A DNA stretch of 64,000 nucleotides from Chitinophaga pinensis DSM 2588 (GTDB lineage Bacteria > Bacteroidota > Bacteroidia > Chitinophagales > Chitinophagaceae): the NCBI RefSeq assembly GCF_000024005.1, contig NC_013132.1, positions 4,706,001-4,770,000 of the forward strand, in the 5' to 3' direction. The notes under the pieces are model-generated. The model worked only from the letters and a program-made list of their open reading frames with translations. It had not been told where the DNA came from and searched no databases. This document shows positions 18,150 through 30,500 of this stretch, in pieces. The translations under genes and the position numbers were made by a program. The first letter of the stretch is position 1. Every line of letters begins with the position of its first letter.

Positions 18150-18178
18150 CAAAGGTAGGTAAATATTTTATACAACAA
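18150..18178 (-). promoter_or_regulatory. Promoter of rpmI-rplT
   Basis: On the minus strand TACCTTTG (complement of 18150-18157) matches TAnnTTTG, and TTG (complement of 18176-18178) lies 18 nt upstream. This gives the operon its own start in the absence of infC. Confidence 0.7.
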
Positions 18179-18567
18179 GCACGTGTTATAAAATATTTAT
18201 TAACGTATTGCGAGTGTGGATAACTTTTAGCCACAACTGCAAACTTTTTTTCGTCCAACTAAGGTACTGAAAATCAAATTCCCCCCGCCCTCTTATTTCT
18301 AATTCTGCTTCCATTTATCGCTTTAGAATATATACACATTTTTTATATTTCCTATATTAGTTATAATTTTAATTTTAAAATAGTCTCATTTCTTAGCCAT
18401 ATCAAGTAAAAAAATGATCAAGCCTATGGAAACACTTTACACTTCTCAAAAAACCATTCCGGAAAGGGATTGGAGTCATGAACGATCGGTAAGCTATTGT
18501 AAATCCGTCAGTTGGTGCGATGTCTAGTCGTCGCTCACCTGATACTTTTTTCACAAAACACCTACTG
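18179..18567. other. AT-rich divergent region upstream of the giant surface-protein gene
   Basis: About 390 bp between the rpmI promoter and the giant gene. It is very AT-rich around 18340-18400. No clear TAnnTTTG promoter is seen for the rightward gene; the leader may be long. A 37-codon ORF (18414-18527) lies within it. Confidence 0.5.
18414..18527 (+). CDS. Possible 37-residue upstream ORF
   Basis: ATG at 18414 opens a 37-codon frame ending in TAG at 18525-18527, 40 nt before the start of the giant gene. The product begins MIKPMETLYTSQKTIPERDW and is not recognised. There is no clear ribosome-binding site. It may be a leader peptide or chance. Confidence 0.2.
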   Translation: MIKPMETLYTSQKTIPERDWSHERSVSYCKSVSWCDV

Positions 18568-21500
18568 ATGAAAAAGATTCTAATCCTATTATATACTATG
18601 ATGTGTTGTGCCGTGGCGATGGCCCAGAACAACCCTACACCGTATATTAATGTGCCGAATGAAGTTTGTATCTCGACCGCAAGTAGCACTGCCGGTCAGG
18701 CGAAGTACCTGAGTATTAACGCCTCGATACCCAACAACCTCAACAGCAATGGCTATCGGCCAACTTCTGAGAAAGCATCATGGACGATATCGGGACCATC
18801 GGGGACCGATGCGGACTATGAAATTCTGTACACAGCTAATACCACTGCAACGACAAAAGCAACTAAGCTACAAAAAACAATGTCGCTGACCTTGCAGTTT
18901 ATGCAGCCAGGTACTTATACTGTGAACATTTCCATTCCCTATACGTACAATAATGGAACGGTAAGAACATATACCACCAGCCGTACGATTATAGCGCATG
19001 ACTGTACTATTAATATCTGTGGATCAAACGAGGCCAACGATAAACCAGGCTTCTTTGAAGACTTCGGTACCATGGCCAACGGTGTCACCCGCAGAAAATA
19101 TCCGATTGATGGCGTAGTAACCTACGACTATCAGGGTACGGGAGAACTTGCAGATAACTATTATTCAATCTCCAACACGACCCAGTTAAAGGGAGACTGG
19201 GTAAACAACACTGACCACACCGGTAACAATCGTGGTGCGATGCTTGTTGCGAACTCCGCTTATCTCCCGAAAAGAATGTATCAGAAAACAGTAACAGGTC
19301 TCTGTCGCGGTTCTGTATACAACTTTAGTGCATGGTTGATTAACATCAACCCTATCGGCGTTTTTGAAAGTGGTTGCGTCAGCAAATATCAATATGCTGG
19401 TGTGACCTTCCAGGTGGTGAATGCCGCCAACCCAAGCCAGATTCTGGCAAACTTCCCTACTTATAACGTGTCTATGGACCTCAGTAACGCTAAATCGAGC
19501 TGGCAGAAATATGGTGGCTCATTTACGGTACCGTCGAATATCGACTCCGTTAAGGTAATTATCATGAACGACATGGATGGTGGTTGTGGTAACGATATCG
19601 CGATTGACGATATCGAATTCGCATATTGTAGCCCAAGCATCACCGCATCTATTAAAGGTAAGACAGATAACCTTGCGGAAGTAGTCTGCGAAGGCGCTCC
19701 GATTACCCTTACATCCAATTATACTCCTACTACTTACTTTACAAATCCGGCTTACCAATGGGAAATGAGTGATGACGAAGGTCTCACTTATGTGAATGTT
19801 CCATTTGGTACCAATACTTCGAAAGAACTGGTAATCGGACCTGGCGAGCTGAAAGGTACCAGGAACGTTCCCACTTCTTATCGTTTCCGTGTACGTATTT
19901 ATGAAGTCGGGAGTAACTCGGTCACGTGTGCGGCTCCCTCGGAGTTCGTCCGACTGACGATACTACCAATGCCTCAGCTGTACCTGACGAAGAGCAAGGT
20001 CTGCGCAGGCGCATTTGTTGAGTTACAGGCATCGGGTGGTTTCGACCGATTTACGTGGAGAGACCTTCCTGGATATGTGGGCGATACCCGAACTATCCAG
20101 GTACTCGGCGACACCACTATTATGGTGTACGGTTATGTGGATTATGCGGACGGACATACGTGTGTGGACTCAAACACCGCGTTTATCAGTTCTGTAGAAT
20201 CACCAATTGTAGAAGTACTTTCTACTTCACAGAATATTTGTGAAGGATCTTCTGTTGATATTAAGATCAATGACGCCATTAATAATGGTACTAACATTAT
20301 TAAATGGTATCAGGGTCCGAATGCAGGTGGTACACTTACTCCTTTACCAGCATACGATGGTCTGACGACGCTGTCTCAGGTGCAGATAAACAATGCAGCT
20401 GAAGGCGTATTCACCGTTATCGTAAATACACCTGGTGATGTGTGTCGGGTACAATCCGCACCATTCGTTGTTAATGTAACGCCAATACCTGTTGCCGAAG
20501 CGGGTCCGTCACAATACGCTTGTGCGAGCACCAACTCTTCCGGTAACTTCACCATGGCAGCATTGCTGAATGCTGGTGAAAGCGGTGTATGGACAATCGA
20601 CTCCATCTGGGGTCCGGCTGCACCTCCTGATACAGTAGGTGTAAACCTGAAAGACTATGCAAACATCCTGCTGCCTACGCTTCGTAACACAAGGGTAACC
20701 CTGAAAAAAGGTGGTACCAGCGTAAGATTCAGATGGACTGTAAAAAGCTCAGCGAACAATTCCTGCGCAAGCAGCGACACCGTAACCCTGTCTCTCCTGT
20801 ATGATCCGTCTTACAGCGATGCAGGTCCGGATACTACACTCTGTGGTAATAATAATGTATTCACTATGCGGGCCAGCCGACCTGACCCTACGCTGACAGG
20901 ATTGTATGCGGAGACAGGTACCTGGAGACTGGTAAGCGGTAACGCGACCATTGCGAACATACATCAATATAATACTACAGTAACTTCTCTGGTAAATGAG
21001 CAGGATATCGTACTGGAATGGACGATTACCAATGCAGCCAATTGTACGCCGAACGCGGATCTGGTTGTATTGCATAAAACAACCAAACCAGTTATCAGAC
21101 TGCAACCAGTACCCGTAGTTTGTAATACTGCGACTACCTTCTCCCTGGATACAATTTCCACAAAAGGTAATCCGAATGTGTATACACTGACTACCGGTAC
21201 GCCAGCGATGCCAGGCTTCACGGCTATCACCAATGATACTATCAGAGCATGGCCGATGACTTTCAACATCCCTGCAAACACGCCTGCTGGTAACTATAGC
21301 TTCAACATGAGCTATAAAAACAGCGCTTCTGCGGGTTGTGACTCTACGATCACTTTCACGGTAGGTGTAGCAACGCCACCAACGGCTCCGACTTCCGTAA
21401 CTGTAGGTACTCCAGGTATCTGTGTAACCGGTTCCACTACACTGACTGTTGTAGGCGGTAACCTGGGTACTCAGCCAAATGGTACGCCGAATGCAGTCTG

Positions 21501-24500
21501 GAGATGGTACGCAGGTGGTTGCGGAACAGGTACTGCTATCGGTACCGGTGCAACGATCACCGTAAATAACATCACTGCTACCACTACTTATTATGTACGT
21601 GCTGAAAGCACTGTCGGTGGTTGTGGTAATACTACCTGTGCAAGCGGTACGGTAACTGTTTACCAGCAGCCAACAGCTTCTAACGCAGGTCCTAACCAGA
21701 CAAAATGTAATACGCCTGGTTTCACCATGGCGGCTAATACACCAACATTAGGTACAGGTGCATGGACACTGGTGCCGGTAACTGGTACAGGCGCTACCAT
21801 CACTGGCAGCGTGTCCAGTCCGACCACTACCATCAACGTTCCTGCCGGTGTAACAGTAAATGCAATATGGACCATTACCAATGGTACATGTACAAGCAGC
21901 AGCACCGTGGTTCTCAGAAACGACGTACTGCCAACTTCTAACGCGGGTAGCGATCAGTCTAAATGTAACACCCCGGGCTTTACCGTAACAGGTAATACGC
22001 CTACAGTGGGTTCAGGTACATGGACACTGACAGCGGTAACCGGTACTGGTGCTACTATCACTGGTAGCGCTACTACTCCGTCTACTACCATCAACGTTCC
22101 TGCCGGTGTAGTTGTAAGAGCTACATGGACAGTAACAAATGGTAGCTGTACTGTTTCTTCATTTGTTACACTGACCAACTATGCGCAGCCAACTGCTAAC
22201 GCTGGTTCAAATCAGTCTAAATGTAACACGCCTTCATTCACAATGGGTGCTACAACACCAACTGTGGGTACAGGTACCTGGACACTGACGCCGGTAACCG
22301 GTACTGGTGCTACCATCACTGGCAGCGCAACCAATCCGGCTACTACCATCAACGTTCCTGCCGGTGTAGTTGTAACAGCTACATGGACGGTAACAAATGG
22401 TAGTTGTACTGCGTCTTCGTCTGTAACACTGACCAACTTCGCGCCTCCGACTACATCGAACGCAGGTCCGGATCAGGAACAGTGTAACGTTTCAGCCTTC
22501 ACCCTGGCTGGTAACGCACCAACAACCGGTACCGGTGCATGGAGCGTAGTTTCTTCTGCTCCTGCAGGTTTCACTTTAACGGCCGCTCAGATGAGCAACC
22601 GCAACGCTGCTATTACTATCCCTGTGGGTACTACGGTAACATTGCGCTGGACCATCACAAACGGTCTTTGTACATCTACTGACGACGTCGTCCTGACCAA
22701 CAGACCGCTGCCAACAACAGCTGCTGCCGGTCCTGATCAGGCAAAATGTAACAATACTTCTTTCACACTGTCCGCTAATACGCCAACAACAGGTACCGGA
22801 GCATGGAGCGTAGTTTCTGCTACTCCAACCGGCTTCACATTCCCTGCTGCAAGCGTAAGTAACCCAACCGCTACGATCACTGTTCCTGTAGGTACAACGG
22901 TGACCCTGCGCTGGACTATTACTAACGGTACATGTACTTCTACTGATGATGTAGTATTAAGAAACGATGCACTTCCAACTACACCAAACGCTGGTCCTGA
23001 CCAGTCTAAGTGTAATATTTCTGCTTTCACCCTGGCGGCTAACACCATCACGGTAGGAACAGGAGCATGGAGCGTAGTTTCTTCTACTCCTGCAGGTTTC
23101 ACTTTCCCTGCCGGTAGCGTTAACAACCCAACTGCAGCGATCACCGTACCTGCCGGTACGACTGTGACCCTGCGCTGGACCGCTACAAATGGTACTTGTT
23201 CTGCTACGGACGATGTAGTGTTGACAAACTTTGCAACACCAACAACCTCCAATGCAGGTCCGGACCAGTCAAACTGTAACAATCCGTCCTTCACGCTGGC
23301 AGCTAACGCGCCGACAATCGGAACAGGAGCATGGAGCGTAGTTTCTTCTACTCCTGCCGGATTTACTTTCCCTGCTGCCCAGGTAAACAACAGAACAGCT
23401 GCTATCAGCGTACCTGCCGGTACGACGGTAACACTGCGCTGGACGATTACCAATGGTGTTTGTTCTTCTACAGATGATGTAGTTATTACAAACTTCGCAG
23501 CACCAACTGCTGCTAATGCTGGTCCTGACCAGTCTAAATGTAATACGCCTTCCTTCACGATGGCAGCTAACGCTGCTTCTGTAGGTACTGGTACATGGTC
23601 ACTGGTTCCAGTGGTTGGTACCGGCGCTACCATCACAGGAAGTGTGAACAGTCCGAACGCTGTCATCAACGTTCCTGCTGGTGTAACTGTAAACGCGGTA
23701 TGGACCATCACAAATGGTACCTGTACGACCAGCGATATAGTTATACTCAGAAACGATGTACTGCCAACTGCAAATGCAGGTCCGAGTCAGACAAAATGTA
23801 ACATTTCTACCTTCACCATGGCGGCTAACACGCCAGCGGTAGGTGGTGGTATATGGACGCTGCCTTCAGGTTCTGCTGCAACGATCACTGCTGGTCAGCA
23901 GAATAACCCTGCTGCGGTGATCAACGTTCCTGCCGGTACTTCTGTAACCGCGACATGGACGGTATCAAACGGTACCTGTACTGTTGCTTCTTCTGTGACA
24001 CTGACCAACAACGCATTGCCAACTGCCAATGCGGGTCCTGCACAGCAGAAATGTAATACGCCTTCCTTCACAATGGCGGCTAACACGCCGACTGTCGGTA
24101 CCGGCGTATGGTCACTCCCTGCTGGTACAACTGCGACCATCACCGGAAGCACTACCAGTCCGACCACTACCATCAACGTTCCGGTAGGTACTTCCGTAGT
24201 AGCTACATGGACTGTAACAAATGGTAGCTGTACGGTTTCTTCTACTGTAACACTGACCAACTTCGCGCCTGCTACTGTTTCAAGTGCCGGTCCGGATCAG
24301 GAAAAGTGTAACGTTTCCAGCTTCACAATGGCTGCTAACGCCCCAACAGTAGGCACCGGCGCGTGGAGCGTAGTTTCTTCTGCTCCTGCTGGTTTCACTT
24401 TAACCGCCGCTCAGATGAGCAACCGCACTGCTGCTATCACTATCCCTGTGGGTACTACGGTAACACTGCGCTGGACCATCACCAACGGCGTTTGTACATC

Positions 24501-27500
24501 TATTGACGATGTCGTCCTGACCAACAGACCGCTGCCAACAACAGCTGCTGCCGGTCCTGATCAGGCAAAATGTAACAATACTTCTTTCACACTGGCCGCT
24601 AATACGCCAACAGTAGGAACAGGAGCATGGAGCGTAGTTTCTGCTACACCTGCCGGCTTCACATTCCCTGCTGCAAGCGTAAGTAACCCAGGCGCTGCGA
24701 TCACTGTTCCTGTAGGTACAACAGTAACCCTGCGCTGGACGATTACTAACGGTGTGTGTACTTCTACCGACGATGTAGTATTAAGAAACGATGCACCTCC
24801 AACTACACCAAACGCTGGTGCTGACCAGTCTAAGTGTAACACATCTGCTTTCACCCTGGCGGCTAACACCATCACGGTAGGAACAGGTGCATGGAGCGTA
24901 GTGTCTTCTACTCCTGCCGGATTTACTTTCCCTGCCGGTAGCGTGAACAACCCAACTGCGGCGATCACTGTACCTGCCGGTACGACCGTGACCCTGCGCT
25001 GGACCGCTACAAACGGTACCTGCTCTGCAACAGATGATGTAGTGCTGACTAACTTCGCAGCACCAACTCCTGCCAATGCAGGTCCTGACCAGCAGGAATG
25101 TAACAATACGTCTACATTCACACTGGCGGCAAATGCTCCTTCTGTAGGTACAGGTGTATGGAGCGTAGTTTCTTCTACTCCTGCAGGATTTACTTTCCCT
25201 GCTGCTCAGGTGAATAACCGTACAGCAAGTATCAGTATCCCTGCCGGTACCTCAGTAACCCTGAGATGGACGATCACCAATGGTGTTTGTACCACTTCAG
25301 ATGATGTAACACTGACCAACTTCCAGGAACCAAATCTGGCGAATGCCGGTCCTGACCAGGAAAAATGTGCGGGTGCCGACTTCGTAACTGCTGCGAATGC
25401 GCCAACAGTTACCGGCGCTACCGGTATGTGGTCTGTGATAAGCGGTAACGCAACGATCAGAACAGGGGAAGAAAGTAATCCGATTGCGCACATCACTGTG
25501 CCGAACGGTGAAACAGCTATCCTGCGCTGGACGTTTACAAACGGTACATGTTCAAACTTTGACGAGGTTGAACTGACCAACTACCTGACACCATCTCCGG
25601 CTAACGCGGGTGTGGATCAGCGTGAATGTAATATCTCTACGTTCTATATGGGTGCGAATGCACCGGATGTTCCTGGTGCTACCGGTACCTGGACACTGGC
25701 TGCTGGTTCTCCTGGTTCAATCAATGCAGGTGACGACAACAATCCTTCTGCGCTGATCAATGTTCCTGTGGGTACTACTGTAACTGCTATCTGGACGATC
25801 ACAAACGGTACATGTCCGACTTCAGACACTGTGTTGCTGACGAACGACATTATGCCAACTGCTGCAGATGCAGGTCCTGACCAGGAACATTGTAACATTC
25901 CTGCCTTCAGAATGGCTGCTAACACAGCTTCTGTCGGTGTAGGTAAATGGAGCCTGACGCCTGGTACTACTGCTTCATTCGCAGTAGCTGACAGTACTAA
26001 TCCAAATGCGGTAATCACCGTTCCTGCGGGTGTAACCGTAACAGCTACATGGACTATTACGAATGGTTACTGTGTGACATCTGACGATGTCGTACTGACT
26101 AACAGAGTAATGCCAGCTGCTGCTGTTGCCGGTCCTGACCAGCAGAAATGTAACACGCCTGCCTTCACAATGGCTGCTAACGTCGCCAACGTAGGTGTAG
26201 GTAAATGGAGCCTGGTGCCAGGTACTACTGCTTCTTTCGCAGTAGCCGACAGTACCAATCCGACTGCTGTAATTAATGTTCCTGTAGGCGTAACAGCACA
26301 GGCTGTGTGGATCATCACCAATGGTGTGTGTGAAACCAGAGACACTGTAGCGCTGACTAACTATGAAATGCCAACTGCAGCTGCTGCCGGTCCTGACCAG
26401 GCACAGTGTAACACACCTGCCTTTACAATGGCTGCTAACGCTGCTTCTGTGGGTACAGGTAAATGGAGCCTTGTGCCAGTAACTGGTACCGGTGCATCCT
26501 TCGCAGTAGCTGACAGCACCAGACAGAATGCGGTAATCAACGTACCTGCCGGTGTAACAGTTGACGCGGTATGGACGATCTCTAACGGTGTCTGCGTAAC
26601 AAGAGATACTGTAAGACTGACCAACTTCGTAATGCCAACAACCGCTGCTGCCGGTCCTGACCAGGCACAGTGTAACACGCCTGCCTTTACAATGGCTGCT
26701 AACACAGCTTCTGTAGGTACAGGTAAATGGAGCCTTGTGCCAGTAACTGGTACCGGTGCATCCTTTGCGGTAGCTGACAGCACCAGACAGAATGCGGTAA
26801 TCAACGTACCTGCCGGTGTAACAGTTGACGCGGTATGGACGATCTCCAATGGTGTCTGCGTAACAAGAGATACTGTGAGACTGACCAACTTTGTGGCTCC
26901 TGCTGCTGCTAATGCCGGTGCAGATCAGACACATTGTAACACGCCTGCCTTTACAATGGCCGCTCAGGCGCCAACTGTAGGTGTAGGTAAATGGAGTCTG
27001 CCTGCTGGTTCTCCGGCTTCCTTCGCGGTTGCCGACAGCACCAACCCTAACGCTGTCATCAACGTACCTGCGGGTCTGACGGTAACGGCTACATGGACTA
27101 TCACAAATGGTGTTTGTACCACTTCTGATAATGTGATCCTGACCAACTACGAAATGCCATCTAACGCGGCTGCTGGTCCTGACCAGGTTCATTGTGACGA
27201 TCCGATGTTCACAATGTCAGCTAACGTTCCTGCTCCTGCTACAGCGAGAGGTATCTGGACAATCGTAAGCGGTACTGCAACTATCACAGATCCAAACAAT
27301 CCTTCTACAACTGTAAGAGTAGATCCGGGTCAGACAGTAACCCTGCGCTGGACGATCTCTAACGGAACATGTACATCCACTCCTGATGATGTGGTGCTGA
27401 CTAACCAGGCAATGATCCTGGGTAACACCATCACCGCTGATCAGCTGCTTTGTGGAAACGAAACACCTGCAATGCTGCAGGGTGCTACCCTGAGCGGTGG

Positions 27501-30500
27501 TAACGGTACCTTCACTTATCAGTGGCAGGTAAGTACTACCAGCGCAACTATCGGTTTCGCAAACGTAACCGTAGGTGGTACCAATGCAACATTCACTCCT
27601 CCGATGATCACCCGTAATACCTGGTACAGACGTGTGGTAATGTCCGGTGCTTGTACCGGTAACATCAGCAACGCAGTAATGCTGACACTGATGAACATTC
27701 CTCCGGTAGTAATATCCGTTCCTGGTCCGCTGACAGTGGATTGCGAACAGGGTACTGACTACACCCAGCAATTCGGTACACCGGTGTTCAGCCATGCTCC
27801 TTATGACAATGAGCCACTGAGCATCACTTACAACGACGTAACAGTAACGGTTGACGCTTGTACCTTCACGGTAAGACGTACATGGACAGCGACTGACCGT
27901 TGTGGACTGACCACTCAGGCACAACAGACAATCACCGTGGTAGACACGAAAGCGCCTGTATTCGCAGGTACTGCTCCTGCCAACATCACTGTAGATTGTG
28001 ATAAAGTACCTGCTGCGGTTACTATCCCTGCAAATGACGCTTGTAACGGCGCTATGACGATCACTCCGATCGAAGTGAGAATCGACCAGCCAGGTGCTTG
28101 TGCAAGCAACTACCAGCTGATCCGTAAATGGGTAGCAGTTGATGCTTGTGGTAACGCAAGCGATACGCTGAGACAGATCATCACTGTAAGAGACATGACG
28201 CCGCCTGTATTTGACGGTACTGCTCCGACCAATATCACTGTAGATTGTGATAAGGTTCCTGCCGGTACGCCAATGACAGCGACTGACAATTGTACGCCTG
28301 GCGTCCTCACTATCAATCCGGTAGATACCCGTAAGAACATCTCCGGTAGCAAGTGTGCTGACAACTACCAGATCATCCGTACCTGGACGGCTACTGACCT
28401 TTGCGGTAACAAAACCGTATTGACACAGACCATCACTGTTCAGGATACTATCAAGCCTAGATTCTCCATGGCCGTACCTCCGGCAATCACTGTAGATTGC
28501 GACAAGGTACCGTCTGTTGAAACTATAACAGCTACAGACAACTGTACTTCAACCGTAGCCGTGAGAGTTACAGAGAGAAGAGATAACCTTTCTTCTTCCT
28601 GTGCAAGCAGCTACAGACTGACACGTACCTGGACAGCTACCGATAACTGTGGTAATACTAACGTAATGCAGCAGGTGATCACTGTACAGGATACTACAAG
28701 GCCGGTGTTTGTTGTAGCACCTCCTGCTGATACAACTGTAAGCTGTGACGCAGTTCCTGCTCCTCCGACCAATCTGAGAGCGACTGACAATTGCAGCACT
28801 GTGAAGATCAGTTATGCGCAGACACGCGAAACGATCCAGGGCGCTTGCGCAAGCAACTACCGTCTGATCCGTATCTGGACTGCAAAAGATGCATGTAACA
28901 ACACGGCTATCTTCCGCCAGGTAATCACCGTAACGGATACTACAAGACCAACGATCGATCCTGCTCCGGCAAACGTAACGTTGAATTGTGGAGACGCTAT
29001 CCCTGCTGCGGCGACATTGTATGCGCGTGACAATTGTGATGCTACTTTCCCTAAGAAGGCTATCATGATCCAGGATCCGTTTACAGTAGACCTGTGTGCT
29101 GGTTATACCATCACAAGAAGATGGACTATCACTGACGCTTGTGGTAACGCAGCAACTGAACGTGTACAGACAATCACGGTGAATCCTTGTCCGAAACCGG
29201 CCCTGGTTCCATCACTGCCTGCTAACTGTTCTGACAATACCAAATTTGCAATCCTGCTGGAGAATAAGGTAAGCAGACCTAAATTCACCCTCACGAGCGT
29301 AGTTCCGGCTACTGCGGTTAACACTCCGCTGACACAGAGCAGCAACGTGTTTGACCTGAATGGCGCCACTCAGGCTACCTTCATCGTAACAGACGGTGTA
29401 ACGGGTTGTGTATCTGATCCTATCACGTACGATCTGCAATATGTAACCAAACCAACGGTTGAACTGGGTAACGACGTAACTATCTGTCAGGGTAGTATCG
29501 CCACCCTCGATGCCGGTATCGCAAACGACGCTTACACCATCCGCTGGTCAACTGGTGCTACTACCAGAACCATCGATGTGAGCACGGCTGGTACTTATTA
29601 TGCGACTGTGACCAACGGTATCTGTTCTGCAACAGACTCTGTGAAACTGATCGTAAATCTGCCACCGCCGATTAATATCCGTGACACTGCTATCTGTCAG
29701 GGCGAATCAGTAACACTGAACGCTTATGTAGAAGGTGGCAGCTATGTATGGTCAACCGGTGAAACCACTGCTTCTATCACTGTAAATGCTACTGGTACTT
29801 ATGGTGTGGATGTGACTGTAAATGGTTGTTCTAATCACGGTGAAGCAGTTGTTCTCGTAGGTACGCCGCCAAATATCGTTCTGACTGACGATACTGAACT
29901 GTGTCCTAACGAAACAGTTATGCTGAACGTAGAACCTGATGGAGGTTCTGTACTCTGGAATACCGGTGAAAACACCAACTCGATCGTAGTATCAAGACCA
30001 GGCGACTATACAGTGACTGTAACCCGCGACGGTTGCGTGGTAACTGATAAAGTGACTGTCACTTTAAGACCTGACCTGGGTATTGACCTCGGACCAGACA
30101 GAGAGTTCTGTAACGGTGGACGTGTAGTAATTGACGCTAGTCACCCGGATGCCATCTCTTACCTCTGGAATGACGGGGATACGAATCCGGTGAAAGAAAT
30201 CACTGGTGCTGGTAAATATGTAGTGTCTGTAATGGACAGATTCTGTTCAAGAATTACTATGGATAGTGTGAATGTAACTGTGGCTGGTATTCCTGACTTT
30301 GATCTGGGCAGAGACACCATGTTATGTATCGGTGAAGATCTGACACTGAGAGTAAACGCTGGTGCGGGTAACACTATACGTTGGCAGGATGGTTCAACCG
30401 CTGCTACTTATAAGGTGACAACACCTGGCACTTACACAGTGACAATCTCCAATGATTGTGGATCCATGTCTGACCAGATTGTGGTTCGCTATCAGCCTTG

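Noticed and set aside
18520..18567. Upstream ATG at 18520 for the giant gene
   Set aside because: It adds 16 polar residues before a complete signal peptide; the ATG at 18568 starts the signal peptide directly.
21679..27411. Regular repeats that could be taken for a CRISPR array
   Set aside because: Units are about 260 bp, in frame, and diverge in a protein-like way. There are no short repeats with unique spacers and no cas genes.
21660..29439. Long open frames antisense to the giant gene (for example 22737-23711 and 25975-27192 minus)
   Set aside because: They mirror the regular codon pattern of the repeat array, give low-complexity V/P/T or Ser/Tyr-rich products and have no family motif.
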